A DNA stretch of 64,000 bases, from contig JACCIC010000002.1 of assembly GCA_018907035.1 (NCBI GenBank), forward strand, positions 4,871,501-4,935,500, read 5' to 3'. Position 1 is the first letter of the stretch. Every line of letters begins with the position of its first letter. Of the stretch, positions 51,501 to 63,853 are shown piece by piece. The notes under the pieces were generated by a model. That model saw nothing but the letters and a program-made list of their open reading frames with translations. It did not search any database and was not told the DNA's origin. A program made the position numbers and the translations under genes. Source of the stretch: Sycobia sp. Sy_11. Lineage: Eukaryota; Arthropoda; Insecta; Hymenoptera; Epichrysomallidae.

Positions 51501-52833
51501 CTCGTTAAGTATAATGTTCTCATTTTCGCGAATGGTGTCGCTGCATATGCAGTTCGTTTCAGCATACATTCGAATTTTTTTAATGTAAATCTTTTTTAAT
51601 TTTCTTTATTCGGTCTCATGATATTGTTGGACCAAGTACATACAGTAGGGAAAAAATAAATCGACACCTAAACATTTCACTATCATTCAATTTCAATGCG
51701 AAATTAAGATTATCATATCCGATGCAGCTCAAAATTTTAATGAAAATGAGATTGAATTGTGTTCGTTATAAATAAGAGTTGGGATCATATAATGTATAAA
51801 GTAGTTTATTCAATCTTTTTACTGATACTACTGAACTATTAATAGTTTCACCTGTGATCATATTTATAAATAACTGCTTCTTTCTTTATCGGTGACATGG
51901 TTATCTATATTCTTTAATAATTATAATTCAACTGGTAGATGATTACATGTAGAAAATTAAATCATACGAACGGCCAGATCATCTGTCCATATATATTTAT
52001 AAATATTAAGAAGTATGCATTTTGTAGTTACGAAAATGGAATGTATTCTCATTCTATTTCATGTAATAGTTCCCATTTTTCATGTTAATTCTTTCATTGA
52101 ACTAGATGAACTAGAATTTTATCTTGTGCTAAAACTATCTGTTGCTTTAGACTAGTTCCTGTCAGAATCATCTGAATTAATTAATGTGTGGATGTTTTCG
52201 TGAAAATTAAGCAAATTTTGAACTTACAAACATCTATAGACGACTAAGTGTATTTGCTTATGAAACTCTTGCATCAGTAATGTTCACAAAAAATTTTTTG
52301 AATTAACAAATTCTTAAACGTTAAATATAGTACACGGAAATTTGTTGTAAAAAAATTATTTTAATCGCTATGTTCATTCTTGTTATTTATTGTTGACGTA
52401 AACATTTATGATTGTATGAAAATAAGTGAAATATCTGAAGAAATTTATTGTACCGTGATTTCGCTCTTAAAAAAAGGGAGGCGAGGGTTACAGAAATATG
52501 CGCAGAAAAATGTGTGTGGTTTACGGTACGAGGATACTTTAACGGAACTTATCGTCCAATTTCACAAAATACACCTAATTATGATACCAACTACGAAATA
52601 TGAAAAGCTGATGTAATATAATAGTACGCATCTTCCTCTGCTCGTATAGAAACGAAAAAAGAATTATTTTTACTAAAGAAAAATTAAAAAAAAAAATTAA
52701 ATCCTGTATGTATATCGACTGTTTTACAGCACTAATAAAATAATATAATATAATTATAATGACAGTCAGGATTTTCTTGTTGAATATTACCATCATAGAA
52801 TCTGAAATTTCATTACTACTACTAAATAAATAA

Positions 52834-52979
52834 ATAGACTACTGTTATTAAATAACAATCTGACTGCCCCTACCACCAAATTGGTCGAAGCAACTGGGAA
52901 CGTCCAATGTAGCGGATCCAGAAATTCAGTCCATTTGTGGTCGGGACAGTCAGATTGTCCTTCAATAACAGTAGTCTAT
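52834..52979. mobile_element. MITE-like foldback element, 146 bp
   Basis: The element begins ATAGACTACTGTTATT and ends with the exact reverse complement of its first nine bases; the inverted repeats continue inward for about 50 bases with a few mismatches and small gaps (for example CAATCTGACTG on the left against CAGTCAGATTG on the right). A unique centre of about 45 bases contains no ORF. Size, long inverted repeats and lack of coding capacity fit a non-autonomous DNA transposon or foldback element. The flanks are AT-rich, so I cannot fix a target-site duplication. Confidence 0.75.
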
Positions 52980-53865
52980 AATTCGTATTTTGATTTTTTT
53001 TAATAGTAATATTGTTTTTTTAATAGTAGTATTTATATTTTAGATTCTACTGGAATAATGATTAATATGGACAGTTAGACGGTCATAATAATTGTATTAT
53101 ATTTCATTAAGACTATAAGGCCGATAAAAATATTTATTAGTATTTTGAAGGAAAAAATACTTTTTATATGATCCATTTGCTATATGTGCATAAATTTAAT
53201 AGTTACTGATTCATGAATTAATCGAGCTAGGTTAAAACGTAATTCATCAATCGTCCATCACAATGTGATGTAGAATAAAGGGAGAACAATTATACCTACA
53301 ACAGTTACAACAGTTATTATTATATGCCGCGCAATTTCACATAACAAATTTTTCCTGATCTTATATATATATAAATTTACGGTCTGGATGTATTTATATA
53401 TAATTTTATTCCCGGCATTATCTAATTAAAATAAAACCGCACGTGGACTTATATGGAAAATTGAACGATATACAGCATATACACGTTAATTAATGCGGTA
53501 AAATGAACCTAAGAACATATATAGATATATAGATGATACATTCTTGCATATAAAACACGCGCAAGCGTTGCCGCTGCAATCAGTCACGCCATAAAATAAG
53601 CCATTATACAAGGATACGATCAAACCCCCCCCCCTCCCAAGAGATTGTAGTTGTACTTCTCTCTTACAATAATTTTTAGTTAAAAAAAAAAAGTTAAGCG
53701 CATCTCTTACCCACGGCTTATATACATATCTTGAATATCATACATATTTATCGATTTCAATTAAAACACTACAACATACTGTGCATAAGCAATTTTTTTT
53801 TGCACCAACTGAGATTTAAAAAAGACTAGGCTCTACTGTATTATTATCTATACACGTGAAAAACA

Positions 53866-53868
<3 letters not shown>

Positions 53869-53907
<39 letters not shown>
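53869..53907. repeat. (TA)n microsatellite
   Basis: A TA array of about 39 bases, first of three in 620 bases. Confidence 0.95.
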
Positions 53908-53910
<3 letters not shown>

Positions 53911-54112
53911 TACTGCGTGTCTATAAAGCATGCGAATAATTCTGAATATTCAATAATGTTCGCGGACAATAAGTAATTAAAGGTGAACGTTGCAGTTCTC
54001 GCGCTCGCGCGCACAAAAATAAAAATAAATCGATTCGTCTATTTCAACGTCGGCCCTCTGACGATTGCTGCGAAACTTAATCAGCGGTGCGATGCGTCCA
54101 TATAATAATACT

Positions 54113-54115
<3 letters not shown>

Positions 54116-54163
<48 letters not shown>
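54116..54163. repeat. (TA)n microsatellite
   Basis: A TA array of about 48 bases, followed 80 bases later by a TC array at 54244-54284 that ends in a short GT run. Confidence 0.95.
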
Positions 54164-54165
<2 letters not shown>

Positions 54166-54239
54166 GGAAAAAGCAATTTTGTCCGTTCCGAGTCACTTGT
54201 GCTCGCACGCGATTTCCGTTCACGACGCACTGGCTTTTA

Positions 54240-54284
<45 letters not shown>

Positions 54285-54433
54285 GTGTGTGCACGCGTTC
54301 GTATGTAAATGGTGAAGCTTAGTTGAAATCGTGCCTGACAATTGCAGTTTTATTCACTTTGTCTATATCGGCAAGTTTGTTAAGTATCACCTTTCAGTTG
54401 TCTGGGCGACGATGAACAACTTTTTCGAGGGTG

Positions 54434-54434
<1 letters not shown>

Positions 54435-54488
<54 letters not shown>
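54435..54488. repeat. (TA)n microsatellite
   Basis: A TA array of about 54 bases; the 76-codon frame at 54431-54661 starts inside it and is not considered a gene. Confidence 0.95.
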
Positions 54489-54492
<4 letters not shown>

Positions 54493-55444
54493 TTTGAACA
54501 GCAGAACTTACTTTAAAAGATCAGATTTTGCGCTTCTGATCGTCCGCAAAAATTTTGCCAGTAAAGCAGCTTTTTCATTCCATTCCTTGGAAGGGAAGAC
54601 TGAAATTGAATTGATGCGAACGGTTTTTTGGGTCGAATTTTTCTTCTATAGTGACGAGTAAAAGAATATTAGCTATATATAAGAAAGAAAATAATTTTGT
54701 TATTGAAGCACGAAGAACGTCCGACTTGGCTGATGCAAGTTTTTCGCGTCTCTAAGAAACTATGATAAGAAAAATGGGAAAATTATATATAAGAATGTAA
54801 TCTAATGACTGGATGTTTTTTAATATTGAATATTAGAAATCTCTAGAGGTTTTTGCACCATAAATCATCGTTTTTTTGTACGTAGAAATAAAGCAAAGGA
54901 AATATAATTAAAATTTTTCAGCTTAGCGTTCTTGTTTGGATTACAGCTTCGAATTCGATTACAAAGAGCGTTTATTTTCTTTTACAATTAATTCCTATGT
55001 ATGTAAGTGCTCATTTCGCTCGTTTTCTACATTACAAGGGACGCAGTACAAATACTTTATCCAGAAGAAACGAGAGGAATTTCAGCATTTCTCGCAGTTT
55101 TTTCTCGGTGTTTTTTTTTTTTCACACCTCGCGCCGATGAAAGGAGCCTCGGTAATTGGTCGATCCCAACAGGCGAGGATACTTTACAAGTTTCTTTTTG
55201 TTATTTTGCTTGGCGACGACGATGATGCAATCGAGCACGTTCTAGGTTGTGCACGCGCGCGCTCACGTACGCGCAGTTTTTCACATATATCCGTATACAA
55301 AGCATTACGTAAGTGTATAGATTCTCCATAAAATTCGGATTTTTCGACGAGTATGTGACAGTTGACCTTGGCTAGTTCGAATTTCTTTAAAACCATCTTT
55401 AAATTTTCAGAAAAATGTAACAAAAGTGCAGCAATGACGGCGTG

Positions 55445-55471
55445 TTTTTTTTTTTTTTTTTTTTTTTTTTT
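55445..55471 (+). repeat. Poly(T) tract, 27 bases
   Basis: An unbroken T run. It could be the tail of a minus-strand retroposed sequence, but I see no recognisable body beside it. Confidence 0.95.
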
Positions 55472-56849
55472 ATTACCGGAGACAATATCATATACTTCGA
55501 CACTGTGTAGGATATTAAATCGCTTTAAAATATCTTTTGCATATCTTATCGCCAGTGACTTTACGATTTCTTCCGTATTTTTAGCTTTTTATACGTATTA
55601 CCTCACTTACATGTGCACAAAGTATGGATATTATTTTTTCACGATTACCTTCTTTGTAATAAGTAATAATAACGCAGAGCTCGCATTGATTTACAAATGA
55701 GACATGCTCAAAAAGTCCTACTTTGTAATTAAAATTTGAAATTTTAATATGTATAGTATAGAGTTAGTATATTGTACAGCGAGTTGTACTGCATACGTAT
55801 ACAGAATTAGTATGTGTATCGACTATTGTAGTGCGGAGTTAGAAACTGAGTCATTCAAGTTGAGAAGAACTTCATGTTCAACTGCATCAGAAAACCACTT
55901 TTCCGTTTTATTACTCTGTCGTTATTTTATTACAGATTGTTATGAATAATACAATTGTATCCGCGATGTTTTATTTTGCAAGATTTAATGTTTTAGGCTA
56001 AAATACGTATGATGTTTTCGAAATCGGAAAGTAAAGGGCACAAACAAGGACATGGAATACAAGAAAGAAGTTCGTATTTTTTACAGAGGGTGCAGCAAAA
56101 GTAAGAGAGCATTTGAGAAAATAGTTAATAGTTGAATTTTTGAAGGACATTTGAAGGTTAGATTTTGTTTTTTATGTAGAAATCTATATTTTTGACCTTG
56201 AGATCGAATAGAATGGAAACTTATGATTTCGTAATACATCGTATGTGGGGTCCGATTGTCTTGTCCAAGATCATGAGAACCTCACTTTTTATTTGTTTCT
56301 GTTTCAACTTGGTGTTTAAACGATGCTTCAAATGACCCCGAAGGCCAAAGATCCATAGACATACTCAAAAAACGATCAAGTATTTTTTTATTTTAAACAT
56401 TTTACACTGCAATGACGTATAGGCAATTTTATGGATTTCATAACGTATAACCATTACCTTCAATAGAATGGTCCTGAAAATTTAATAAATAAAAAAAATC
56501 CATTGATCTATATTTATATGAACTTAAAATAATCTCTATGGGTAATTTTGACCCAAAGCCAAATAGACATGTGTTAAGTGTAAAGTCTGTCGCTCTTTGA
56601 ATTATTCGCATTCGACTAGGAATTCCCACATTGAGAACTAAAAGTTAACTTTGTAAAAGTCAAGATCATTAGTCGATTACTTTAATATTCTTTTTCCTTT
56701 CTTACGCATGAAAGTTGAGCGGCTGATTTGCAGACTCTGAATAAAGCAGTTTATCCTTTCCAGGCTAAATAGAGCCCGCCTATTGCAGACAAGCAATCGA
56801 AAAAGTAGCGCATAGCAAACGTATCAAGGATAAAATTGCAAAGACCCAT

Positions 56850-57560
56850 CGCGTTCTGTCCCAAATTTAACGATGACGCAGCGCTTCTCGCGCACCTACC
56901 AAGGGATACGCGTGCAGAAAGAAAAATTGAACGGGTGATTCGTCGCAAAAAAGTAGGTGAAGTGGAGTGGGAGGGGGGAGGGTGGATTTGGAGAGCTAGA
57001 AAACCCATCGCACACTATAAAAATATACGGACGCGTGGCCTGTCATACATGCACGCCTAAATTGCCTGTGATAATACGTATTACGATACTGCGCGTACGC
57101 AGGACATATGAATATATACCGTTACGAAAACTGCACCACCTCAGCGGCGAAGTCAATTAGTCCAGCGGGCTCTTTCACTCTGGTGTCGTCCAATGAATAT
57201 TAGCGTCGCGTCGCGCGGGCCTGGGAACGCGCCCCATTCCCCGACCCTCCCCCCCCCTCTCCTCGCGGCACACTTTTACCCCAGATCGGCATCAGCGCCA
57301 AGCCGGTTAGAGCATGGTTAAAGCGCGCGCGCGCGCGCGCCCGAATAAACGAGTCGAAAACGTCTGGTGCAGGGGCACTCGCGGTGGCGTCGCGTCGCTT
57401 GGAACGGAGGCATTTTCGTATACCAGAGTTTTTTTGTTTGTTTTTTTTCTTTTTTTTTCGTATAGTTAAGTGGGAAAGCATAAGAAATTTTTTCTCATGC
57501 AGATTTTGCTGGAGCGTGTGTGTGTGTGTATGTGTGTGCGCGCGCGCGAGCGCAAAATTG
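56850..57560. promoter_or_regulatory. GC-rich island with CG dinucleotide tracts
   Basis: About 700 bases of raised GC content with an unbroken (GC)n run at 57323-57340, a C run near 57249-57257, and a GT-to-GC alternating stretch near 57517-57548. Short basic open frames lie on both strands. Candidate regulatory island by composition only. Confidence 0.22.
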
Positions 57561-57888
57561 CTAAACAGGTTTTTTTCCTTTTTGTTTTAAATTCCTTGGA
57601 CCGTGAAATCTTTTTTATACTCTCGGGTTCAGTTTTATTAAAAAACGAATTGAAAAACAACCGAGTCGATCGAGGACTTGTAAAAATCAGTCACGGTCGG
57701 TATAGAATAATATTTGATTTAGGTTAGAATCGAAGATCGGGTTTCATGAAATTCATATTTCCGAAGTAAAGTAGAGAATTTACTCGATTAATGGTAGATA
57801 AATGGAAAAGCAGTAACTTTGCGAGATTAATTATTTAATTTCATCAATTAACATTTTTTAAAAATTCATAAAACAATGTGATTCATTT

Positions 57889-57895
57889 TATATAT

Positions 57896-57942
<47 letters not shown>
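57889..57942. repeat. (TA)n microsatellite, one phase shift
   Basis: A TA array of about 54 bases with an AA phase change near 57906 and another near its right end. Confidence 0.94.
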
Positions 57943-57945
<3 letters not shown>

Positions 57946-58204
57946 GTTGATAAATAGTGCCTACCCCCTTTCCCCTCCAAAGGTCCATCTGCCAAACCCA
58001 TCTTAAATACATAATACAATCGTGTCAACGCTTTTTTCAATCGTCCAAGCATTTCTGACAATTATTTTCTGGTGCGTTTGCTTGGGCTCTGTCAAGAATT
58101 CTTTTTTCAAAATTTCTTCAGTTTCAAAAATTCTTTCGGTTTTCATCAAGGCCTCTTGGCCCTCTTCTAGAGTACTGAGAGAACTAAAGAAAACCAGAAA
58201 AAGT

Positions 58205-58235
58205 CCAATATTTTTAGGTAATTTTTAGGTATGCG
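58205..58235 (+). promoter_or_regulatory. Weak tandem acceptor-donor motif
   Basis: TTTTTAG|GTAATT (GT at 58218) is followed ten bases later by TTTTTAG|GTATGC (GT at 58229). Each joins a short acceptor to a moderate donor. AT-rich introns produce this by chance, so I list it only because of its position 9.8 kb after the candidate at 48472. Confidence 0.12.
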
Positions 58236-59251
58236 CTATATAATATCTGATGTTGCTCGCTTGAAATACATATTTTTTAATAAATTCAATTGCGTAAAGT
58301 TGAGAACCGCGGGAATTTTGATTAAAATTTATTTTTTGATCATATTTTCAGCTTTTTTTATAAAATCGATATCATCTTAGAAATTAAGCATCATCGGATG
58401 GAAAAGTAACAAGAGTAACTTGCGATTTATAATTATATTATTCATAGGAATCAAGTATTTCCGAAACCAAAAAGTCGATATTTGCTCTTTGGCTCTCATC
58501 GGATCTCTTTGGTCTTCAAACTGGTTTTCTTGCTCTCTTTAGATGTGAGTTGCCCCTCGGAAAACAGCGAATTCAATTGACGTTGATTGATGTTCTGCTT
58601 TTTTTCTAGTCTTGGCTGTTTTGGCTGTTTCATTGGTACGACTGGTCTTTGGTTTCAACGTCACACATATGTATAAATAGAATTGGTTACCGTTATAATC
58701 GTTCTTACAATTATAATTGTTTTGAGCAAATTCGAAGGCTCCAGAGCGCTGCTCACGTAACAGTGAATTGAAAATGAATAATCGTCACGAGCAATCCTCA
58801 AATACTTTAATAGCTCTTACCAATCTTCCTCACGGTAATTCGCTGTTAACGTGCTGGCGTTTTCAGAGCGATATTCACTCTTCGCATTTTGGGCGAACTT
58901 GTGACACTAGTATATTAATTTTTTTCTTATTCAGAATAATTCTTAACACGTTTTTCGTATTTTTTTTTCTCTCATAAGGACATAAATAATGAATTCTACA
59001 TTTATAGAAAGCATTTGATTTAAATGCACAAGATATATTTAAATGCTTGGCGGTATACTTTCCTTTGCCAACGTGTATATATATATATATATGAGTCGTC
59101 ATTTAGGAATTTAGGTGCAGCTTAAAATACTATACTATATTAGTTTCGTATAAATGCATCAGCTTTCGCGAAGAGGTTTGGAATTTTAGTGTATTATATT
59201 CGGGGTAACGTGTGGTGATAATCACTCACTATACAGCGCGCATCATCATGC

Positions 59252-59253
<2 letters not shown>

Positions 59254-59292
<39 letters not shown>
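59254..59292. repeat. (TA)n microsatellite
   Basis: A TA array of about 39 bases, 160 bases after a shorter one at 59077-59091. Confidence 0.95.
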
Positions 59293-59296
<4 letters not shown>

Positions 59297-59609
59297 TAAA
59301 TAATTATGAGGCAACGTATTTTTTTAATTATCCGTTTTTCATTTTCCTATACGTGCATAAAATTAAGAAGATTATGGAGCTTACTGCCACGCAAGATGAA
59401 CTGTACAGACTGTAGAAGAACTCAAACATCGCTTTTAAACGATTAATGGTATCTCCACGGTATCTTCAACTTGCCTTATTTCTTGCCTTATTTAATTATC
59501 TCACCAATACTTGTATAAATTCAATGTTTTAATTTGGAAACATTTATCTATAAATCCGCGAGCTACACATTGAATTCTAAGTTATTTTCATTATTTTACT
59601 TTGCTAAGC

Positions 59610-59720
59610 GAAAATGGAAGGTCCCGGTTTCGATTCCCGGCCGAGCAAGTCCAGAGTTGCCCGTTTTCATCTAACTCCTCCTCATTTATTGAGGATTTAT
59701 GTGGCATTTTCTATCTATAG
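59610..59720 (+). mobile_element. tRNA-derived SINE-like fragment (B box, 5' truncated)
   Basis: The word GTTTCGATTCC at 59627-59637 matches the RNA polymerase III B box (GGTTCGANTCC) at 10 of 11 positions. It lies in a T-arm-like context: the bases before and after pair as CCGG with CCGG around the TTCGATT loop, with the last pair mismatched. No matching A box, anticodon arm or acceptor stem is visible upstream, so this is not a functional tRNA. A non-tRNA body continues to the right. It best fits the 5'-truncated relic of a tRNA-derived SINE, or a degenerate tRNA pseudogene. Confidence 0.45.
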
Positions 59721-60046
59721 ATCTTTATTATTTATCTATGATTGTGCAAAATCGTTTATTGAATCTTGTCTTAAATTCGAGGCGACCTGATAGGTCCGTG
59801 TGTGCATTTATGTATATACATACATCCATCAAATTGTTGTGTACAAGTGTTGGAAATTGTTCAAAATAGTTTAATAAGTCGATATTATAACGTTCATAGT
59901 CCAGCTCGTTCCTATATAATAGAAATTTTATTTTCTAAGATACTATTTCACGCATTTTTTCACGCTTTCTTGCGCGCTTTTCGAAAAATTTCTTCAGAGA
60001 GCGCTAGTTTCATAAAACATTGAACAGCTCCAACGTTCATGTCTTA

Positions 60047-60051
<5 letters not shown>

Positions 60052-60079
<28 letters not shown>
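60052..60079. repeat. (TC)n microsatellite
   Basis: A TC array of about 28 bases, followed by a CG-rich patch with an alternating CG run at 60158-60171. Confidence 0.93.
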
Positions 60080-60082
<3 letters not shown>

Positions 60083-62028
60083 CTTTCTGTAAAACGCGTG
60101 CGCAAGCTCTAAAATTCCATCGAGGCGCGCAGATACTACCTGATTGTGATTAAAAATGCGCGCGCGCGCGCTCCGATTCACGCAGGAATTTGCGATGTAA
60201 TTATATGCCCTGCTATATATATATATATGGACGTTGCATAAATTTCGAAAGGGTTTCTATACGTGGTGGGATCTCCTACGGAACGTATTCGTCGGGCCTC
60301 TCGTCTGTCTCTCTTTCTCCCCTTTTATTTTGTTATCGTCCTATTATTGAAGATCAACCCGGGGGATAATTTTGCTCCGTTCAATCTGGAGCGTTTTTGC
60401 TCCTGCTATATTATCGTCGCGCATGCGCACGCGTTTCGTATACCTGACTATCGTCAGTTTATATATCTTTTGGAATATCGTACGAGCACCGAGCTATTTT
60501 AGTATAGATGCATATGTAGCTGTTCTAAGTATTTTTTATTGAGCTGATTAATGCACACCTGAGCAATTGAGAAAGTTCGCGTTCGTATGCTCAAAAAAAT
60601 TTTTTCATCAGAAGCAGATGTAGGAATTGAAGCAACAAATATTTAATAACGTGTTGAAAAATAATTTCTTTTTGCGGGAGGTTATTAATCTATAGAAAGT
60701 ACAGGATTCCAAATACGTAATAATCTATTGTCTGATTTTATACTCTTATAGATATGGCTATCTCGTATGTACTCATTCACATTGACGTAAAAGCATATAC
60801 TGAAAGTGATAAAATCGATGCAGTCACATTATCTTATCTGTATGTTACTAGTAGTATGTATGGAAGGAATTTTTAAAAAATACGTTTTTCAAAATACGAT
60901 TTCGATTTAGAAAAATAATTATATGTATAAGTATATAAATTACACATTTATACATTTTTAAATTATCTAAAAATTCTAATTATTTAATTGAATTAATTAT
61001 TAAAAAATGACATTAACTCGTCGAATTTGTTCCTTACAAATTGTAAGATTTCTACAGCTCGTAAACAGATGTAATTAGTATATATATATTGGGAATATGT
61101 ACTTTTTAATTATTTACGATGATTACGTTGGTTAACAAACCGTTAGGGGACCCCATAGCGATAGAAAAGGGACGTATCCCGCAATCGAAGAAAACTGTCT
61201 GGTAAAAATATACCACATTTTACGCGAAAACAATATCGTTCTTGAAATCGCTCTGCTAAATTCTTGCATGGTACACGATTGGCAATGTGTGCAGTCTTTT
61301 TAAAAAATGGCATTCAATAGCGCTTAGGCCATTAATCACATATATAGATAAAAAAATTTACAGCTCAAATACAGTATATGTATCAATAATAATTTTAACA
61401 CATTAAGAATTGGTAGATATATATTTAGGACCAAACATCGGTAAATTATAATAAACTCCTTCAGATATTAAATGAATTGCTTTTTTAAATAGTAAATAAT
61501 ACAATACATGTTCGGTTTTTGTGTATGGAATCAAAATTTTTCATACGACCCTATAAAAAATCACATAAAAAGTTAGTAATACTTAGAAATGTATCAAGTT
61601 TTTGCATCAGTTGTGTAAAATTAGCGTTGAAAAACTACTGGTGTCGACAGATTTTCGTATGCTTTGTGCGATTCTTATACGAGGTTTGTATATTCCATGC
61701 AACTTTCATATTATATCTGAATTTATTAAATATGAACTGTTGTTCTACACGTTGCTTTTTATATGCATTTGCCAACGTTGCATTTTTTTTTAAATGCTGA
61801 AGATTAGATTGTTTTCTTTTAAAACATGCGAATTGTTATACGTTGTTTATTCTAAAGGGGACGAGACTTCATAAAAACTCTTCTGTACACTGTTCAAGCT
61901 CAAATAAAGATTATTGAAAAAAAGACAAACCTTTAATATTTGTATATCCGAATATTTTGAAAAAACAATATTAACAAAAGTAAAACAAACAATGAAAAAT
62001 AATTTTAAAAAATTTAACGTTAAAAAAA

Positions 62029-62092
62029 CCTACAGTTAATGCGCAAAATTAGCGTTCCAAACCTACAGTTAGCGCGCAGAATTAGCGTTAAA
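62029..62092 (+). repeat. 33-bp tandem duplication
   Basis: Two adjacent copies of a unit beginning CCTACAGTTA and ending near TTAGCGTT, at about 62029-62061 and 62062-62092, with a few substitutions. It abuts the GC-rich island that follows. Confidence 0.85.
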
Positions 62093-62099
62093 AAATCTC

Positions 62100-62500
62100 T
62101 ATAGCTGGCACGTGACGTCGCGCGTGTTTCGCGCCACGTCTATACGCGCGGCGGGGGAGGGGGGCGGGAAGGACTCCTGTATATTCGCGCTACGGTCGGC
62201 GCTTCTACAAGTGAAGGTTATGCTCAAGGTCGCCCAGGGGCCGATCGCTCTCGAGAATTTTGCGTACAGTATATATAGAAAGTAACGGGGCGGGAACGCT
62301 CCGAAAGATGCGCCCGGACCGCGTCGTTGATTACGCACTGCCCGACGGGTGCTTGTGCGGGGCGGGAGAAGAGTGGGGGGGGAGGGATTCCTGTTTGGTC
62401 GGCTGCCGTGGGAGACCGTCGTAATATAATGTATCAACAACTTTTTTTTATGTGTGCGTGCGTGCGTGCGTGTGCGCGCGCGCACGAGGAGAACATTTCT
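62100..62500. promoter_or_regulatory. GC-rich island with E-box/CRE and G-quadruplex motifs
   Basis: Strongly GC-rich sequence beginning with GCACGTGACGT (62108-62118), an E-box fused to a CRE-like TGACGT and identical to the motif at 6731-6741. It has G-rich clusters at about 62151-62170 and 62357-62386, and TCAAGGTCG near 62224, close to the FTZ-F1/ERR half-site. The minus-strand frame 62099-62485 is basic and low-complexity and probably not coding. Candidate enhancer or alternative promoter. Confidence 0.3.
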
Positions 62501-63803
62501 TTAAGAAACCGAAGCTCTTGAATATAGGAAAGAAAAATATATTTATACGTGTAAAAATCATAGTACTTCTATATTAAAAATTGTTCAAAGAATGTTCTGA
62601 AATTTTTAGAATTTTTGGAAAACATTTTAGAAAAATTACCAGAAAATCATGCATTTAATTTTTTCCAGAATTATCGTTTAAAAACTCTGAAAAAAATTCA
62701 TCACTAATCGAATTGAAGGCAAATTTTTTATCTAGAAATTTTTAATAAAGCCACTGTTGTTTGTAAAAGAATTATTATAGCTTATATGGTGCAAATCATC
62801 AACAGTTTAGTTTTTCTTGAAATTAGTAATGTTTAGTAAAAATTTCTAAGTAATAAAATTATCCTATAGGATCACTCAAAAGTTAGCCTCGAATTTGTTT
62901 CTGATTTTTTAAAATTTGAATATCATATCTTTTGAAATATCTAAATTAAGATGTTCCAAAATTTTGTAAAATTAAAAATATTTTGAAATATTAATGCTTC
63001 TCGATAAAATGTATTACAATCACTCTCCTGCAAATGCAACAAGTAAAAATTTATACAAAATTACTGCATTTTCGTCGACACCTAGTCAGAAAGAGTGATT
63101 TAATATTCATTTTAAAAATGGTATTAAGGTGAATATTTTATTCAATAACCTTTTTTATTGTTCTGTTTTGTCTCTATTACTTTAATTGATTTTATTAAAA
63201 TTAATTCAATTAATAAAATAGCAGGATCTACGTCCTCTCTGTCTATGAGAATATTGAAAATAAGTAGATTTGTTTACTGAAAAATAGCGGCTTGAGGTTA
63301 ATATGATCATCATTCAAGGTAGTATGAACTTTAATCTCTTAATTGTGATAACAATCATAAACGTTCAAATGCATTATATCACTTATTAGATCATTCACCT
63401 ATCCAATAACAAGTCTCTGTTGCCAGATGGATCTTTTTACTTCTTTGTATTCAGAAATGATTTCTAAATCTCTTCTTGAATATATTAATTTTATTTGATA
63501 AATATCTCTTAATGTACATAAAATTAATAAACTTATGATGAAGCTTCTTCTTGCTTTTAAACCTCGCATGTATTCTTGAATAAATGTATGTGGGTGTGTG
63601 TGTGTGTTTGCGCGTGCGCGCATTCCATTTACGCTGAAACGTTTAAATTTCTTGATCAAAAAAACAGGGGATTGTTTAAATAGAACATGAAGAAATGAAT
63701 TTTGCACGCGAGACCTCGACGATGGAGTGAAAAATGAATTTTATGGAATTGCATCTAACATGTCCCGCGCAGCCTTGCAAAATATCCGCAGGATAAACCG
63801 CGG

Positions 63804-63813
63804 TCTCTCTCTG

Positions 63814-63853
<40 letters not shown>
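63804..63853. repeat. (TC)n microsatellite, interrupted
   Basis: A TC array of about 50 bases with two single-base interruptions near the right edge of the window. Confidence 0.94.

Noticed and set aside
54936..55331. 131-codon plus-strand frame
   Set aside because: Phe-, Ser- and Arg-rich with an Asp run from a GAC/GAT repeat. It has no domain and no splice signals placed to use it.
59610..59720. Complete tRNA gene
   Set aside because: Only the T-arm/B-box part is present. No A box, anticodon arm or matching acceptor stem could be found upstream, so it is described as a SINE-like relic.
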